Shown in pieces: positions 5,967 to 12,574 of a stretch of DNA of 22,480 nt (its first letter is position 1; each line of letters opens with the position of its first letter). Position numbers and translations under genes: made by a program. The notes under the pieces were generated by a model. That model worked only from the letters and a program-made list of their open reading frames with translations, ran no database searches and was not told where the DNA came from. The DNA is from a virus. The DNA lies in the IMG/VR virus record IMGVR_UViG_3300008055_000372, positions 1 to 22,480 of that record; one strand, 5' to 3'.

Positions 5967-7827
5967 TATCCTAGTTGTCGATGTGGAGACGTTCTACGAC
6001 CAGAAGTTTAGTCTGTCTAAGATGACAACGGAGGAGTATATCCGTGACCCGCAGTTCGAGACCATCGGCGTTGCAGTCAAGCGCAACAATGAGCCGACTG
6101 AGTGGTTCAGTGGTAGCAAGGCGCAGACCAAGCGGTGGCTGGATAAGTGGGACTGGGCTAACAGCATAGCTGTAGCACATAACGCCATGTTCGACATGGC
6201 TATCCTTAACTGGTGTTATGACATTCGCCCCAAGCGCATTGCTGATACCCTGTCTATGCTTCGTGCCATTGACGGGCCGCATGCTGGTAACAGCCTAGCT
6301 AAAGCTGTCGAGCGTTATGGTCTGGGCGAGAAGGGCACAGAGGTTATCAACGCGCTGGGTAAGCGGCGACTAGACTTCACTGACGAAGACCTTGAGCGGT
6401 ACGGCGAGTACTGCATTAACGACGTAGAGCTGACGCAGAAGTTGTTCGAGGCTTTGGCTCCGCTCATGCCTGTGTCCGAGCTGCGGTTAATTGACCTTAC
6501 TATCAGGATGTTCAGCGAGCCTGTGCTTAAGCTGGATAAGAGTGTGCTGTCGTCGCATTTGGATAACGTGCAAGCCAAAAAAGCTGCGCTCATGGATGCT
6601 GTCGTGGCAGACAAAGACGCGCTCATGTCCAACCCCAAGCTGGCCGAGTTATTAAAGACGCTAGGTGTGGTGGTGCCTATGAAGGTAAGCCCGAAGACAG
6701 GTAAGGTGGCATATGCCTTTGCCAAGAGTGACGAAGGGTTCAAGGCACTGCTGGACCACCCTGACCCGCGAGTGCAAGCGGTAGTAGCTGCGCGACTGGG
6801 TGTGAAGTCTACGCTTGAGGAGACGCGCACCGAACGGTTCATAGGCATTGCTGACCGGGGGCCGTTACCAGTTCCACTACGTTACTACGCAGCACACACG
6901 GGACGCTGGGGTGGCGACGACAAGGTGAACCTCCAGAACCTACCAAGGAAATCACCTCTAAAGCGCGCAATTCTGCCGCCCGAAGGCCATATCTTTATCG
7001 ACTGCGACTCATCGCAAATCGAAGCGCGGACCTTGGCGTGGCTAGCTGGTCAGGAAGACTTGGTGGAGTTCTTTGATAAGAACAATGCGGAAGTCGCAGC
7101 GGGTGTAAAGAAGGAGGACATGCAGTACGACCCATATAAAATCATGGCGTCGGAGATATACGGCAAGCCGGTGAGCGAGATAAACGAGCATCCCGAACGC
7201 TTCATAGGTAAGATGACCATCCTCGGCGCTGGCTACGGCATGGGCGCGGCTAAGTTTAAGGTGCAGCTGGAGACCTTGGGCGTGTCACTGTCGTCGTCAG
7301 AGTGTGCCAGCATCGTATATAAGTACAGGGACCAGTTTGAGCGCATACCGCTATTGTGGGCGGAGGGCGATAAGGCTCTCGATGCACTTATGTCCACTCG
7401 CACCGCACCTCTAGGTAAGCATGAAGCTGTGCTTGTTGATATGTTCGGTGTCAAGCTGCCTAACGGTATGTACTTGCGGTACGATAACCTACGCAAGGAG
7501 CGAGACCCGAAGTCGGGCCGTGACCAGTATGTCTACGATGTCAAGAAGGGTCGGGCTACGTTACCTACGTACATATACGGCGGCAAGCTCATAGAGAATG
7601 TGTGCCAAGCACTGGCTCGTATCATCATAGGTGAGCAGATGCTGATGGTCGCACGTAAGTATCGCGTAGTGATGACCGTCCACGACGCTGTGGGGGTGAT
7701 TGCCCCCATAGAAGAGGCTGACAAGGCCCGTGCGTTTGTGGAGCAGTGCATGCGTATGAGGCCCAAGTGGGCACCGACGCTACCATTAAACTGTGAAAGT
7801 AAGAAAGGAGCAAGCTATGGCGGATAA
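5959..7827 (+). CDS. polA: Family A DNA polymerase with 3'-5' exonuclease domain
   Basis: A 622-residue replicative DNA polymerase of the Pol I family without a 5' nuclease domain. The exonuclease motifs are all present: DVE (Asp8, Glu10), HNAMFD (Asp79) and YCIND (Tyr151, Asp155), so proofreading should work. The polymerase part has TGRW (Thr314-Arg316), motif A DSSQIE (Asp350), the O-helix with Arg414, Lys418, Leu422 and Tyr426, and motif C HDA (Asp576). Two features stand out: leucine instead of phenylalanine at the E. coli 762 position, and alanine instead of the usual glutamate after the motif C aspartate. GGGGG (5943-5947) serves as ribosome binding site. It overlaps the next gene by 11 bases. 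Confidence 0.97.
   Translation: MTDILVVDVETFYDQKFSLSKMTTEEYIRDPQFETIGVAVKRNNEPTEWFSGSKAQTKRWLDKWDWANSIAVAHNAMFDMAILNWCYDIRPKRIADTLSMLRAIDGPHAGNSLAKAVERYGLGEKGTEVINALGKRRLDFTDEDLERYGEYCINDVELTQKLFEALAPLMPVSELRLIDLTIRMFSEPVLKLDKSVLSSHLDNVQAKKAALMDAVVADKDALMSNPKLAELLKTLGVVVPMKVSPKTGKVAYAFAKSDEGFKALLDHPDPRVQAVVAARLGVKSTLEETRTERFIGIADRGPLPVPLRYYAAHTGRWGGDDKVNLQNLPRKSPLKRAILPPEGHIFIDCDSSQIEARTLAWLAGQEDLVEFFDKNNAEVAAGVKKEDMQYDPYKIMASEIYGKPVSEINEHPERFIGKMTILGAGYGMGAAKFKVQLETLGVSLSSSECASIVYKYRDQFERIPLLWAEGDKALDALMSTRTAPLGKHEAVLVDMFGVKLPNGMYLRYDNLRKERDPKSGRDQYVYDVKKGRATLPTYIYGGKLIENVCQALARIIIGEQMLMVARKYRVVMTVHDAVGVIAPIEEADKARAFVEQCMRMRPKWAPTLPLNCESKKGASYGG
7688..7711 (+). other. Stable hairpin in the polymerase message next to motif C
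   Basis: CTGTGGGGG (7688-7696) pairs with CCCCCATAG (7703-7711) around a six-base loop TGATTG, with one G-U pair. It begins two bases after the motif C aspartate codon. It may be no more than a consequence of the codons used for AVGVIAP. Confidence 0.4.
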
Positions 7828-8218
7828 ACCTACAAATGAAACGCTGATTGACGACCTAGAGCTGTCGGTACGGACGGCCAACTGCCTCCTTGGTATGTAC
7901 AGAGACATACACGGGTGGCGACCATTTGAGCCAGCTGGCACGTTGCCCCTGCCAAAGGTTAAAGACCTGAGGCACATATCAGATGAAGAGATGCTGCGGA
8001 CCCCTAACTTTGGTAGGAAGTCACTGGTCGAATGGAAACACATACTTTGGCTTGTTGACGAACCAGAGGGGACAACTGCCTCTAGCGAGTACCACACAAT
8101 CCAAGCATTAAGGGATACCCTTTCACGTATCGACAGAACACGCAACGAGCTTGGTAGTTTTGTGCGCCGTGCGCGGGACCTTGTGGATACGCTAGATAAA
8201 CTAGGAGCAGACCAATGA
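7817..8218 (+). CDS. RNA polymerase alpha-subunit C-terminal-domain mimic
   Basis: A 133-residue protein whose first 78 residues match the C-terminal DNA-binding domain of bacterial RNA polymerase alpha. IDDLELSVRTANCLL (11-25) and MLRTPNFGRKSLVEWK (59-74) nearly equal the alphaproteobacterial sequence. The equivalents of the E. coli DNA-contact residues Arg265, Asn268, Cys269, Gly296, Lys298, Ser299 and Glu302 are kept (Arg19, Asn22, Cys23, Gly66, Lys68, Ser69, Glu72). About 16 extra residues (GWRPFEPAGTLPLP region) sit between the two halves, and residues 80-133 add a helical, coiled-coil-like tail. The alpha N-terminal assembly domain is absent. It probably binds promoter UP elements or activators to redirect host transcription. 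ATG 7817 has AAAGGAG upstream. Confidence 0.9.
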   Translation: MADKPTNETLIDDLELSVRTANCLLGMYRDIHGWRPFEPAGTLPLPKVKDLRHISDEEMLRTPNFGRKSLVEWKHILWLVDEPEGTTASSEYHTIQALRDTLSRIDRTRNELGSFVRRARDLVDTLDKLGADQ

Positions 8219-8757
8219 GTGAACCACACGAGGTAGTAACACTGCTACTCGCACGTATGAAGAGCCACCCAGAGGAATTTAAACGCCATGAGGACACCTA
8301 CAGCGACCGCTGGTATGACCATGTGAACACGATAAACGCCTACGGAAATGAAGCGGACAGGGCTGCACTTGCCACAGGTTTGCGGGAAATCCGGCTGGGC
8401 GAAGTTCACGAGCTGGTGATGGACGAGTTGCTTAACGGCGACGAGCGCCGCCGCAAGGCAGAGGAAGAAGCCGAGTACGAGCGTGGCTTTATGATGAAAA
8501 ATACGCAGCAACAGAACGCCGTGCATCGGTATCAGAATGCCATAGGGCAGCAACAGGCATGGACGCAAGGGGGCCTACAGAACCAGCTAGGGCAAGCCCA
8601 AGCGTTAGGTATCGGCACCCAGTCACCGTCGCAGCCGCTGACTATTGGCACAGGCGGTAAGGAAATCATGCGTATCAAAGCTGATGGCGGCGTCATCACT
8701 CAACCAAACCTGTCATCATCAGCAATCAACCAAATTAAGAAAGCACTAGGAATATGA
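8215..8757 (+). CDS. Unknown glutamine-rich phage protein
   Basis: A 180-residue protein with three visible parts: a helical, acidic N-terminal region with two charged helices (to about residue 90), a glutamine- and alanine-rich stretch (about 96-135, with QQQ repeats), and a C-terminal beta-like tail, LTIGTGGKEIMRIKADGG, followed by a short helix. Tails of the form TIG-x-G-x-EIMRI-x-DG occur in small phage proteins of unknown role and in some fibre-associated proteins; this is recalled resemblance, not a search result. The ATG overlaps the alpha-CTD stop and follows AGGAG. The end overlaps the methyltransferase start as ATGA. Confidence 0.78.
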   Translation: MSEPHEVVTLLLARMKSHPEEFKRHEDTYSDRWYDHVNTINAYGNEADRAALATGLREIRLGEVHELVMDELLNGDERRRKAEEEAEYERGFMMKNTQQQNAVHRYQNAIGQQQAWTQGGLQNQLGQAQALGIGTQSPSQPLTIGTGGKEIMRIKADGGVITQPNLSSSAINQIKKALGI

Positions 8758-9365
8758 CCGAATACCAATTCACCAAAGACTGGTTCCAGTGGGCACCGGA
8801 GGTCTGGACGCAACTTATCCCTATGTTACCGGAGCGGGCAGAAGAAGGACGTTGCTTTCTTGAGATTGGTTCCTTCGAGGGCCGCAGCACTGTCTGGATT
8901 ATGGAAAACATGATGCAAGATGGCGATGAAATCCACTGCGTAGACACATGGGAAGGCGGCGAGGAGCATAGTGCCGAGGATATGGCGGCTGTCGAAAAAC
9001 GGTTTAGTCACAATATCGGGGTTGCCGTCAATAAGTTCCCAGATAGAGTGGCAATTTGGCAAAAGGGTACTTCGACCCGCAACCTTGCTGGGATAATCCA
9101 GTACGAGGGTGAGGGTGGGTTCGACTTCATCTACATCGACGGTAGCCACATAGCCAAGGACGTGCTGACCGATGCGTGTATGGCTTGGCCGTTGCTCAAG
9201 CCCAAGGGGTTGATGGTGTTTGATGACTACCTGTGGTCGCCTAGCGCACGGGATATCTTGCATCGCCCTAAAGCAGCCATCGACGCCTTCACCAACCTGT
9301 TTGCAGAGGAGGTGGAGATTGTCCACGTTGGATATCAATTAGTTGTACGTAAGAAAGGAGAGTAG
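8754..9365 (+). CDS. Class I SAM-dependent methyltransferase (Methyltransf_24-like)
   Basis: A 203-residue Rossmann-fold methyltransferase. Motif I is LEIGSFEGRST (Glu37-Ile-Gly39 to Ser45), which binds S-adenosylmethionine. HCVDTWEGG carries the acidic residue for the ribose, FDFIYIDGSH (Asp129) and VFDDYLW (Asp157, Asp158) follow. The IDGSH and FDDY motifs are those of the Methyltransf_24 / cephalosporin hydroxylase-like group, which act on small molecules or sugars rather than DNA bases; no DNA-methylase DPPY motif is present. It is linked by ATGA to the upstream gene and ends 2 bases before the next start. With the glycosyltransferase at 10116 it could form a glycan- or base-modification pair. 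Confidence 0.88.
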   Translation: MTEYQFTKDWFQWAPEVWTQLIPMLPERAEEGRCFLEIGSFEGRSTVWIMENMMQDGDEIHCVDTWEGGEEHSAEDMAAVEKRFSHNIGVAVNKFPDRVAIWQKGTSTRNLAGIIQYEGEGGFDFIYIDGSHIAKDVLTDACMAWPLLKPKGLMVFDDYLWSPSARDILHRPKAAIDAFTNLFAEEVEIVHVGYQLVVRKKGE

Positions 9366-9367
9366 AT

Positions 9368-9550
9368 ATGGAGATTGTAGTAGCAGTAAGCGTGTTCGTG
9401 CTGGTCTACTTTAGCTACAAGCTAGGTAAGGGTAGCGCGGACGGGCACACCATGACCCTCAAGCGTGAGAATGAGCGCCTCAACGCCGAACTGCTTAAAC
9501 TAACGGACCGCGACGAGCGTGGCCGTTTCACAGGAAATAAGTCCAAGTAA
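9368..9550 (+). CDS. Small single-pass membrane protein
   Basis: A 60-residue protein beginning with a hydrophobic helix (IVVAVSVFVLVYFSYKLG, residues 3-20), followed by a charged, coiled-coil-like stretch (LKRENERLNAELLKLTDRDE) and a basic end. No signal-peptidase site is visible, so it should stay anchored, with the charged part on one side of the inner membrane. AAAGGAG precedes the ATG. Possible roles are membrane attachment, an i-spanin-like or holin-associated factor, or superinfection exclusion. None is supported beyond topology; no lysis genes are adjacent. Confidence 0.72.
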   Translation: MEIVVAVSVFVLVYFSYKLGKGSADGHTMTLKRENERLNAELLKLTDRDERGRFTGNKSK

Positions 9551-9573
9551 CAACCAAAGAAGGAGTAAGTACC

Positions 9574-10119
9574 ATGAGTAATATACATACCATTCGTCCA
9601 CACACTCGGAAGAGAGAAGTCTTAGATATGCTGAAGCTTCACCCCAACAGCACGACTAAAGACCTCCACGACCTTATGCCGCATTTAGATATAGACCATA
9701 TATCGCATGCTATCAGCTCAATGATGGGTAAGGACGTAGTGTTTATAACAGGCAAAAAGCGCGAGACTGGCCCGTCTGGTCGGACCACGACACACCGTTC
9801 GTACTCCGCAAAGCAGCCGAAGGAAGTATGCAACAAATCGCAGGTGAAACCACAGGCTAAGCCGCAGGGTGAGTTACTTAACTCGCTTATCAAAACGCTG
9901 GAAGCTGAAGTTAAGACGCTTCAGGAGTGGAAACAAGCTGCACTACTTCGCTACCCAGACCTCGACGTGGACCCCATAGTGCTTAGGGCACGGCGCTTGC
10001 TAGCGGCTCAGCTAGAAGAAGATGGCAGGATTACACGTGTAGAAGATGTGCTTAACGGCATGATGGACCACACATCCGCGCTTCGGGCCTTGGTTAAGAT
10101 ACTAGGAGGAACAAAATGA
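9574..10119 (+). CDS. Putative winged-helix DNA-binding protein
   Basis: A 181-residue protein. Residues about 8-60 (TRKREVLDMLKLHPNSTTKD, then a second helix and ISHAISSMMGKDVVFITG) fit a winged helix: helix, turn, recognition helix and a beta wing. A basic, proline- and lysine-rich linker (about 65-97) follows, then a coiled-coil segment (LLNSLIKTLEAEVKTLQEWK) and a C-terminal helical domain. AAGAAGGAG precedes the ATG. The gene ends in an ATGA overlap with the glycosyltransferase. A transcription factor or replication accessory role is plausible. The HTH call comes from pattern reading, and I know no named family. Confidence 0.75.
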   Translation: MSNIHTIRPHTRKREVLDMLKLHPNSTTKDLHDLMPHLDIDHISHAISSMMGKDVVFITGKKRETGPSGRTTTHRSYSAKQPKEVCNKSQVKPQAKPQGELLNSLIKTLEAEVKTLQEWKQAALLRYPDLDVDPIVLRARRLLAAQLEEDGRITRVEDVLNGMMDHTSALRALVKILGGTK

Positions 10120-10880
10120 CCGAAGAAAACGCTAAACGCCCAAGCATTATGATTGCCACCCCCATGTACGGGGGCATGTGCACAGGACACTATGTGCAGG
10201 GTCTGCTTATGACCATGAACAAGATGCGTGAGATTGGCGTCAACGTGGCATGGTGTCAGATTATGAACGAGAGCCTTATCACACGGGCGCGTAATGACTT
10301 GGCACGGGTGTTTCTTGAGAGTGACCATGACTACCTCATGTTCATCGACGCTGACATTGGCTTTGACCAAGAGGCCATCGCGCACCTGTTGCTGGCTGAC
10401 AAGGATATCGCATGCGGTATCTACCCTAAGAAAGAAGTGAACTGGGATAGCGTCAACCGCGCCGCCGTTGAGGGCAAGACCGACCTTGCGGACCATGCCG
10501 GAGCCTTTGTGTTTAACATGGTAGGTGCTGGCGATGCGCACACAGACGAGACGGGGTGCATCGAAGTGCGCCATGGCGGTACAGGCTTCATGCTAATCAA
10601 GCGTGGGGTATTCGAGCATTTGATACCGCACGTGCCGACTTATCGTACATCGTCGCTCAAAGACCCACAGACAGGCGAGTATGCCAAGCCGTTAACCCAT
10701 GAGTTCTTTGCCACCAGCATTGACGATAGCGGTGCACTGCTAAGCGAAGATTATCACTTCTGTGAGTTGTGGCGCAAGCACGGGGGCAAGATACACGCCC
10801 ACCCATTCATTAAACTACACCATGTAGGCACGTATGTGTTTGGTGGTGACATTCTAAAGAGCGGAGGAAATTTGAAATGA
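10116..10880 (+). CDS. GT-A fold glycosyltransferase (family 2-like)
   Basis: A 254-residue glycosyltransferase. The N-terminal segment PSIMIATPMYGG starts a nucleotide-sugar-binding Rossmann half; FIDADIGF holds the metal-binding DxD (Asp78, Asp80); ALLSEDYHFCELW (Glu211, Asp212) resembles the catalytic acidic region of GT2 enzymes, followed by HAHPFIKLHHVG. No membrane helix is present, so it is a soluble cytoplasmic enzyme. Related phage proteins sit among replication genes and may glycosylate modified DNA, a virion protein or a surface glycan. No gene for making a hydroxymethylated base was seen in the window. It overlaps both neighbours by 4 bases (ATGA). Confidence 0.88.
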   Translation: MTEENAKRPSIMIATPMYGGMCTGHYVQGLLMTMNKMREIGVNVAWCQIMNESLITRARNDLARVFLESDHDYLMFIDADIGFDQEAIAHLLLADKDIACGIYPKKEVNWDSVNRAAVEGKTDLADHAGAFVFNMVGAGDAHTDETGCIEVRHGGTGFMLIKRGVFEHLIPHVPTYRTSSLKDPQTGEYAKPLTHEFFATSIDDSGALLSEDYHFCELWRKHGGKIHAHPFIKLHHVGTYVFGGDILKSGGNLK

Positions 10881-11359
10881 GTATGAGAAAGAAAGTCGTA
10901 GCGGAAAACGTTATAAAACTGTTGAAGAAGGGTTATTCGCCCAAGGAAATTACCGAACGTATGGCGGTAAGCTACAACTATGCGTGGAAGTTGAAGAAGG
11001 ACTTGGAGACCGCAGCGAAAGACGTGCTAACCGAAGTCAAGGCCAAGGCCGGTGAGTTTATCGTAGTCGAGGGCGCTAAGAACGCCCAAGAGGTAGACGC
11101 AATCCTTAACGAACGTGGTAATACATACGGTAGCTTCGAAACCGTAGCGGGGACTGCACAGGATATTAAGTCGCTAATCCATACAGCCCTCATAGGTAAC
11201 CCCACGGTGCTGGATGCCGACCAAGTTGAAGCACTCGATATGATTGCCACTAAGATTGCGCGTATACTTAACGGTAACCCCGACCACGTAGATAGCTGGA
11301 TTGATATAGCCGGATATGCTACGTTAGTGGCTGACCGACTCAAAGGGGAAATCAGATAG
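10877..11359 (+). CDS. HTH plus DUF6378-like domain protein
   Basis: A 160-residue protein with two segments. Residues about 5-45 (VVAENVIKLLKKGYSPKEIT, then AVSYNYAWKLKKDLE) read as a helix-turn-helix. Residues about 73-158 (ILNERGNTYGSFETVAGTAQ through QVEALDMIATKIARILNGNP to DSWIDIAGYATLVADRL) match the DUF6378-like phage domain, a compact helical fold whose function is not established; its all-helical outline with conserved acidic residues recalls MazG-type pyrophosphatases, which is only an analogy. It overlaps the glycosyltransferase by ATGA and is followed after one base by the nuclease gene. It may couple DNA binding to the DUF6378 activity. Confidence 0.8.
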   Translation: MSMRKKVVAENVIKLLKKGYSPKEITERMAVSYNYAWKLKKDLETAAKDVLTEVKAKAGEFIVVEGAKNAQEVDAILNERGNTYGSFETVAGTAQDIKSLIHTALIGNPTVLDADQVEALDMIATKIARILNGNPDHVDSWIDIAGYATLVADRLKGEIR

Positions 11360-11360
11360 C

Positions 11361-12029
11361 ATGACAGCGTGGTCCTATAGTAGCATCAAGACCTTCGACC
11401 AGTGTCCGAAGAAGTACTTTCACCTCAAGGTGATTAAGGACGTAAAGGACGACCCCGGCGAAGCCGCTATCTATGGGACCAACGCGCACGAAGCAGCCGA
11501 GCATTACATCAAGCACGGCACCCCTATACCAGAGAAGTTCAGCATCATGCGGCCCGTGGTGGAAGTGCTGGCTAAAGTTGCTGGCGATAAACACACCGAG
11601 TTAAAGCTTGGCGTCAGGAAGACGGATACTGGCTATGAGCCATGCGGCTTCTTCGACAAGGACGTATGGTGGCGCGGCATCGTCGATTTGCTTATCGTGA
11701 ACGGCAAGACTGCCCACATGGTGGACTATAAGACAGGCAAGAACGCCAAGTATGCGGACATGAAGCAGCTAGACCTGATGGCTGGCGCAGTGTTCGTGCA
11801 CTACCCAGAGATAACCAAGGTTAAGTCTGGGCTGGCATATGTGGTGTCCAACGAGTTTCCGAAGAAGACACACACCCGTGAGCACTTGGATACGTACTTA
11901 TCCGTGTTTGATAATCAGCTAGAACAGCTTGAGGACAGCATGCGGAATGGCGTCTGGAACGCAAAGACCAGCCCGCTATGCGGCTGGTGCCCAGTAAAAA
12001 GCTGCGAGCATTGGAAGCAGCGTAGGTAG
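11361..12029 (+). CDS. PD-(D/E)XK nuclease, RecB/Cas4-like, with putative Fe-S cysteines
   Basis: A 222-residue exonuclease-type protein of the PDDEXK_1 group. His43 (GTNAHEAAE), Asp109 (RGIVDLL), Asp122-Tyr-Lys124 (VDYKTG) and the following QLDLMAG helix form the RecB-family active site. Cys15 near the N-terminus and Cys207, Cys210 and Cys215 near the C-terminus (CGWCPVKSC) have the spacing used by Cas4 and AddB nucleases to hold a 4Fe-4S cluster. The length fits a single-domain Cas4-like enzyme. It probably resects DNA ends for phage recombination, perhaps with the SNF2-like helicase encoded just downstream. No cas genes or repeats are nearby, so a CRISPR role is not supported. Confidence 0.9.
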   Translation: MTAWSYSSIKTFDQCPKKYFHLKVIKDVKDDPGEAAIYGTNAHEAAEHYIKHGTPIPEKFSIMRPVVEVLAKVAGDKHTELKLGVRKTDTGYEPCGFFDKDVWWRGIVDLLIVNGKTAHMVDYKTGKNAKYADMKQLDLMAGAVFVHYPEITKVKSGLAYVVSNEFPKKTHTREHLDTYLSVFDNQLEQLEDSMRNGVWNAKTSPLCGWCPVKSCEHWKQRR

Positions 12030-12039
12030 GAGCAGAGAT

Positions 12040-12270
12040 ATGGAAGAAGTAGACGGAAAGACCCAAGCCGAGTTGGCTATACAGCTGTCGGACAACGTGC
12101 GGGAACTGGTGCGTATGCATCTGAAAGCGGCACTAGAAGACATGAACTTTATGGCAACCGTTAACACATACCCGATGGCGGAAGGTGTGCTACGGAACTT
12201 AAATCCAAACAACCATCTCTTTCAACAGGCCATTAAGAATGTTATAGTCCAGCAGATGAACAAATACTAA
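12040..12270 (+). CDS. Small unknown helical protein (76 residues)
   Basis: A 76-residue, mostly helical protein (MEEVDGKTQAELAIQLSDNV and onward, ending AIKNVIVQQMNKY). No motif is recognised. TAGGAG lies upstream of the ATG at normal spacing, and the flanking gaps are 10 and 9 bases, as expected for a real operon member. It has no membrane segment or cysteine. Its place between a nuclease and a small HNH-like protein suggests a DNA-metabolism accessory role, by context only. Confidence 0.7.
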   Translation: MEEVDGKTQAELAIQLSDNVRELVRMHLKAALEDMNFMATVNTYPMAEGVLRNLNPNNHLFQQAIKNVIVQQMNKY

Positions 12271-12279
12271 GGATACATC

Positions 12280-12558
12280 ATGGCACGGGATTACAGGGCG
12301 GAGTACGATAAGTACCAAGGCACAGAGCAGCAGAAGAAGAACCGCGCTGCGCGTAACGCCGCCCGTGCCAAGATGATGAAGGCCGGTAAGGTCAAGAAGG
12401 GTGATGGCAAAGACGTTGCCCACGTAAAAGCATTTGACAAGGGCGGCAGCAACAAGACAGGGTTGCGCGTAGAAAGCAAGACCGCTAACCGGTCGTTCCT
12501 CCGTGATAAGAAGGGTAACCTCGTGTCGGAGCGCAGCAAGCGGGAACGCAAGAAGTAA
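12280..12558 (+). CDS. Small basic HNH-like phage protein
   Basis: A 92-residue, highly basic protein. The N-terminal half is a Lys/Arg/Ala-rich helix (NRAARNAARAKMMKAGKVKK). Then comes GDGKDVAHVKAFDKGGSN, GLRVESKTANRSF and a basic tail. The pattern DV-x-H, GGSN, LRV and NRSF is that of a short phage family often labelled HNH endonuclease; it keeps one His and two Asn that could act as an HNH site but lacks the cysteine zinc cluster. It may be a nicking enzyme or a DNA-binding protein. AAGGA lies upstream of the ATG. The family resemblance is from memory. Confidence 0.72.
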   Translation: MARDYRAEYDKYQGTEQQKKNRAARNAARAKMMKAGKVKKGDGKDVAHVKAFDKGGSNKTGLRVESKTANRSFLRDKKGNLVSERSKRERKK

Positions 12559-12574
12559 CCACGAAGGAGCAATC

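Noticed and set aside
10008-10574. 188-codon minus-strand open frame
   Set aside because: It lies antisense to the winged-helix and glycosyltransferase genes, which have clear motifs; it has no recognisable product and matches the overlap expected from codon bias.
11361-12029. Cas4 of a CRISPR-Cas system
   Set aside because: No repeat array and no other cas gene in the window; phage RecB-like nucleases with the same Fe-S cysteines are common in replication modules.
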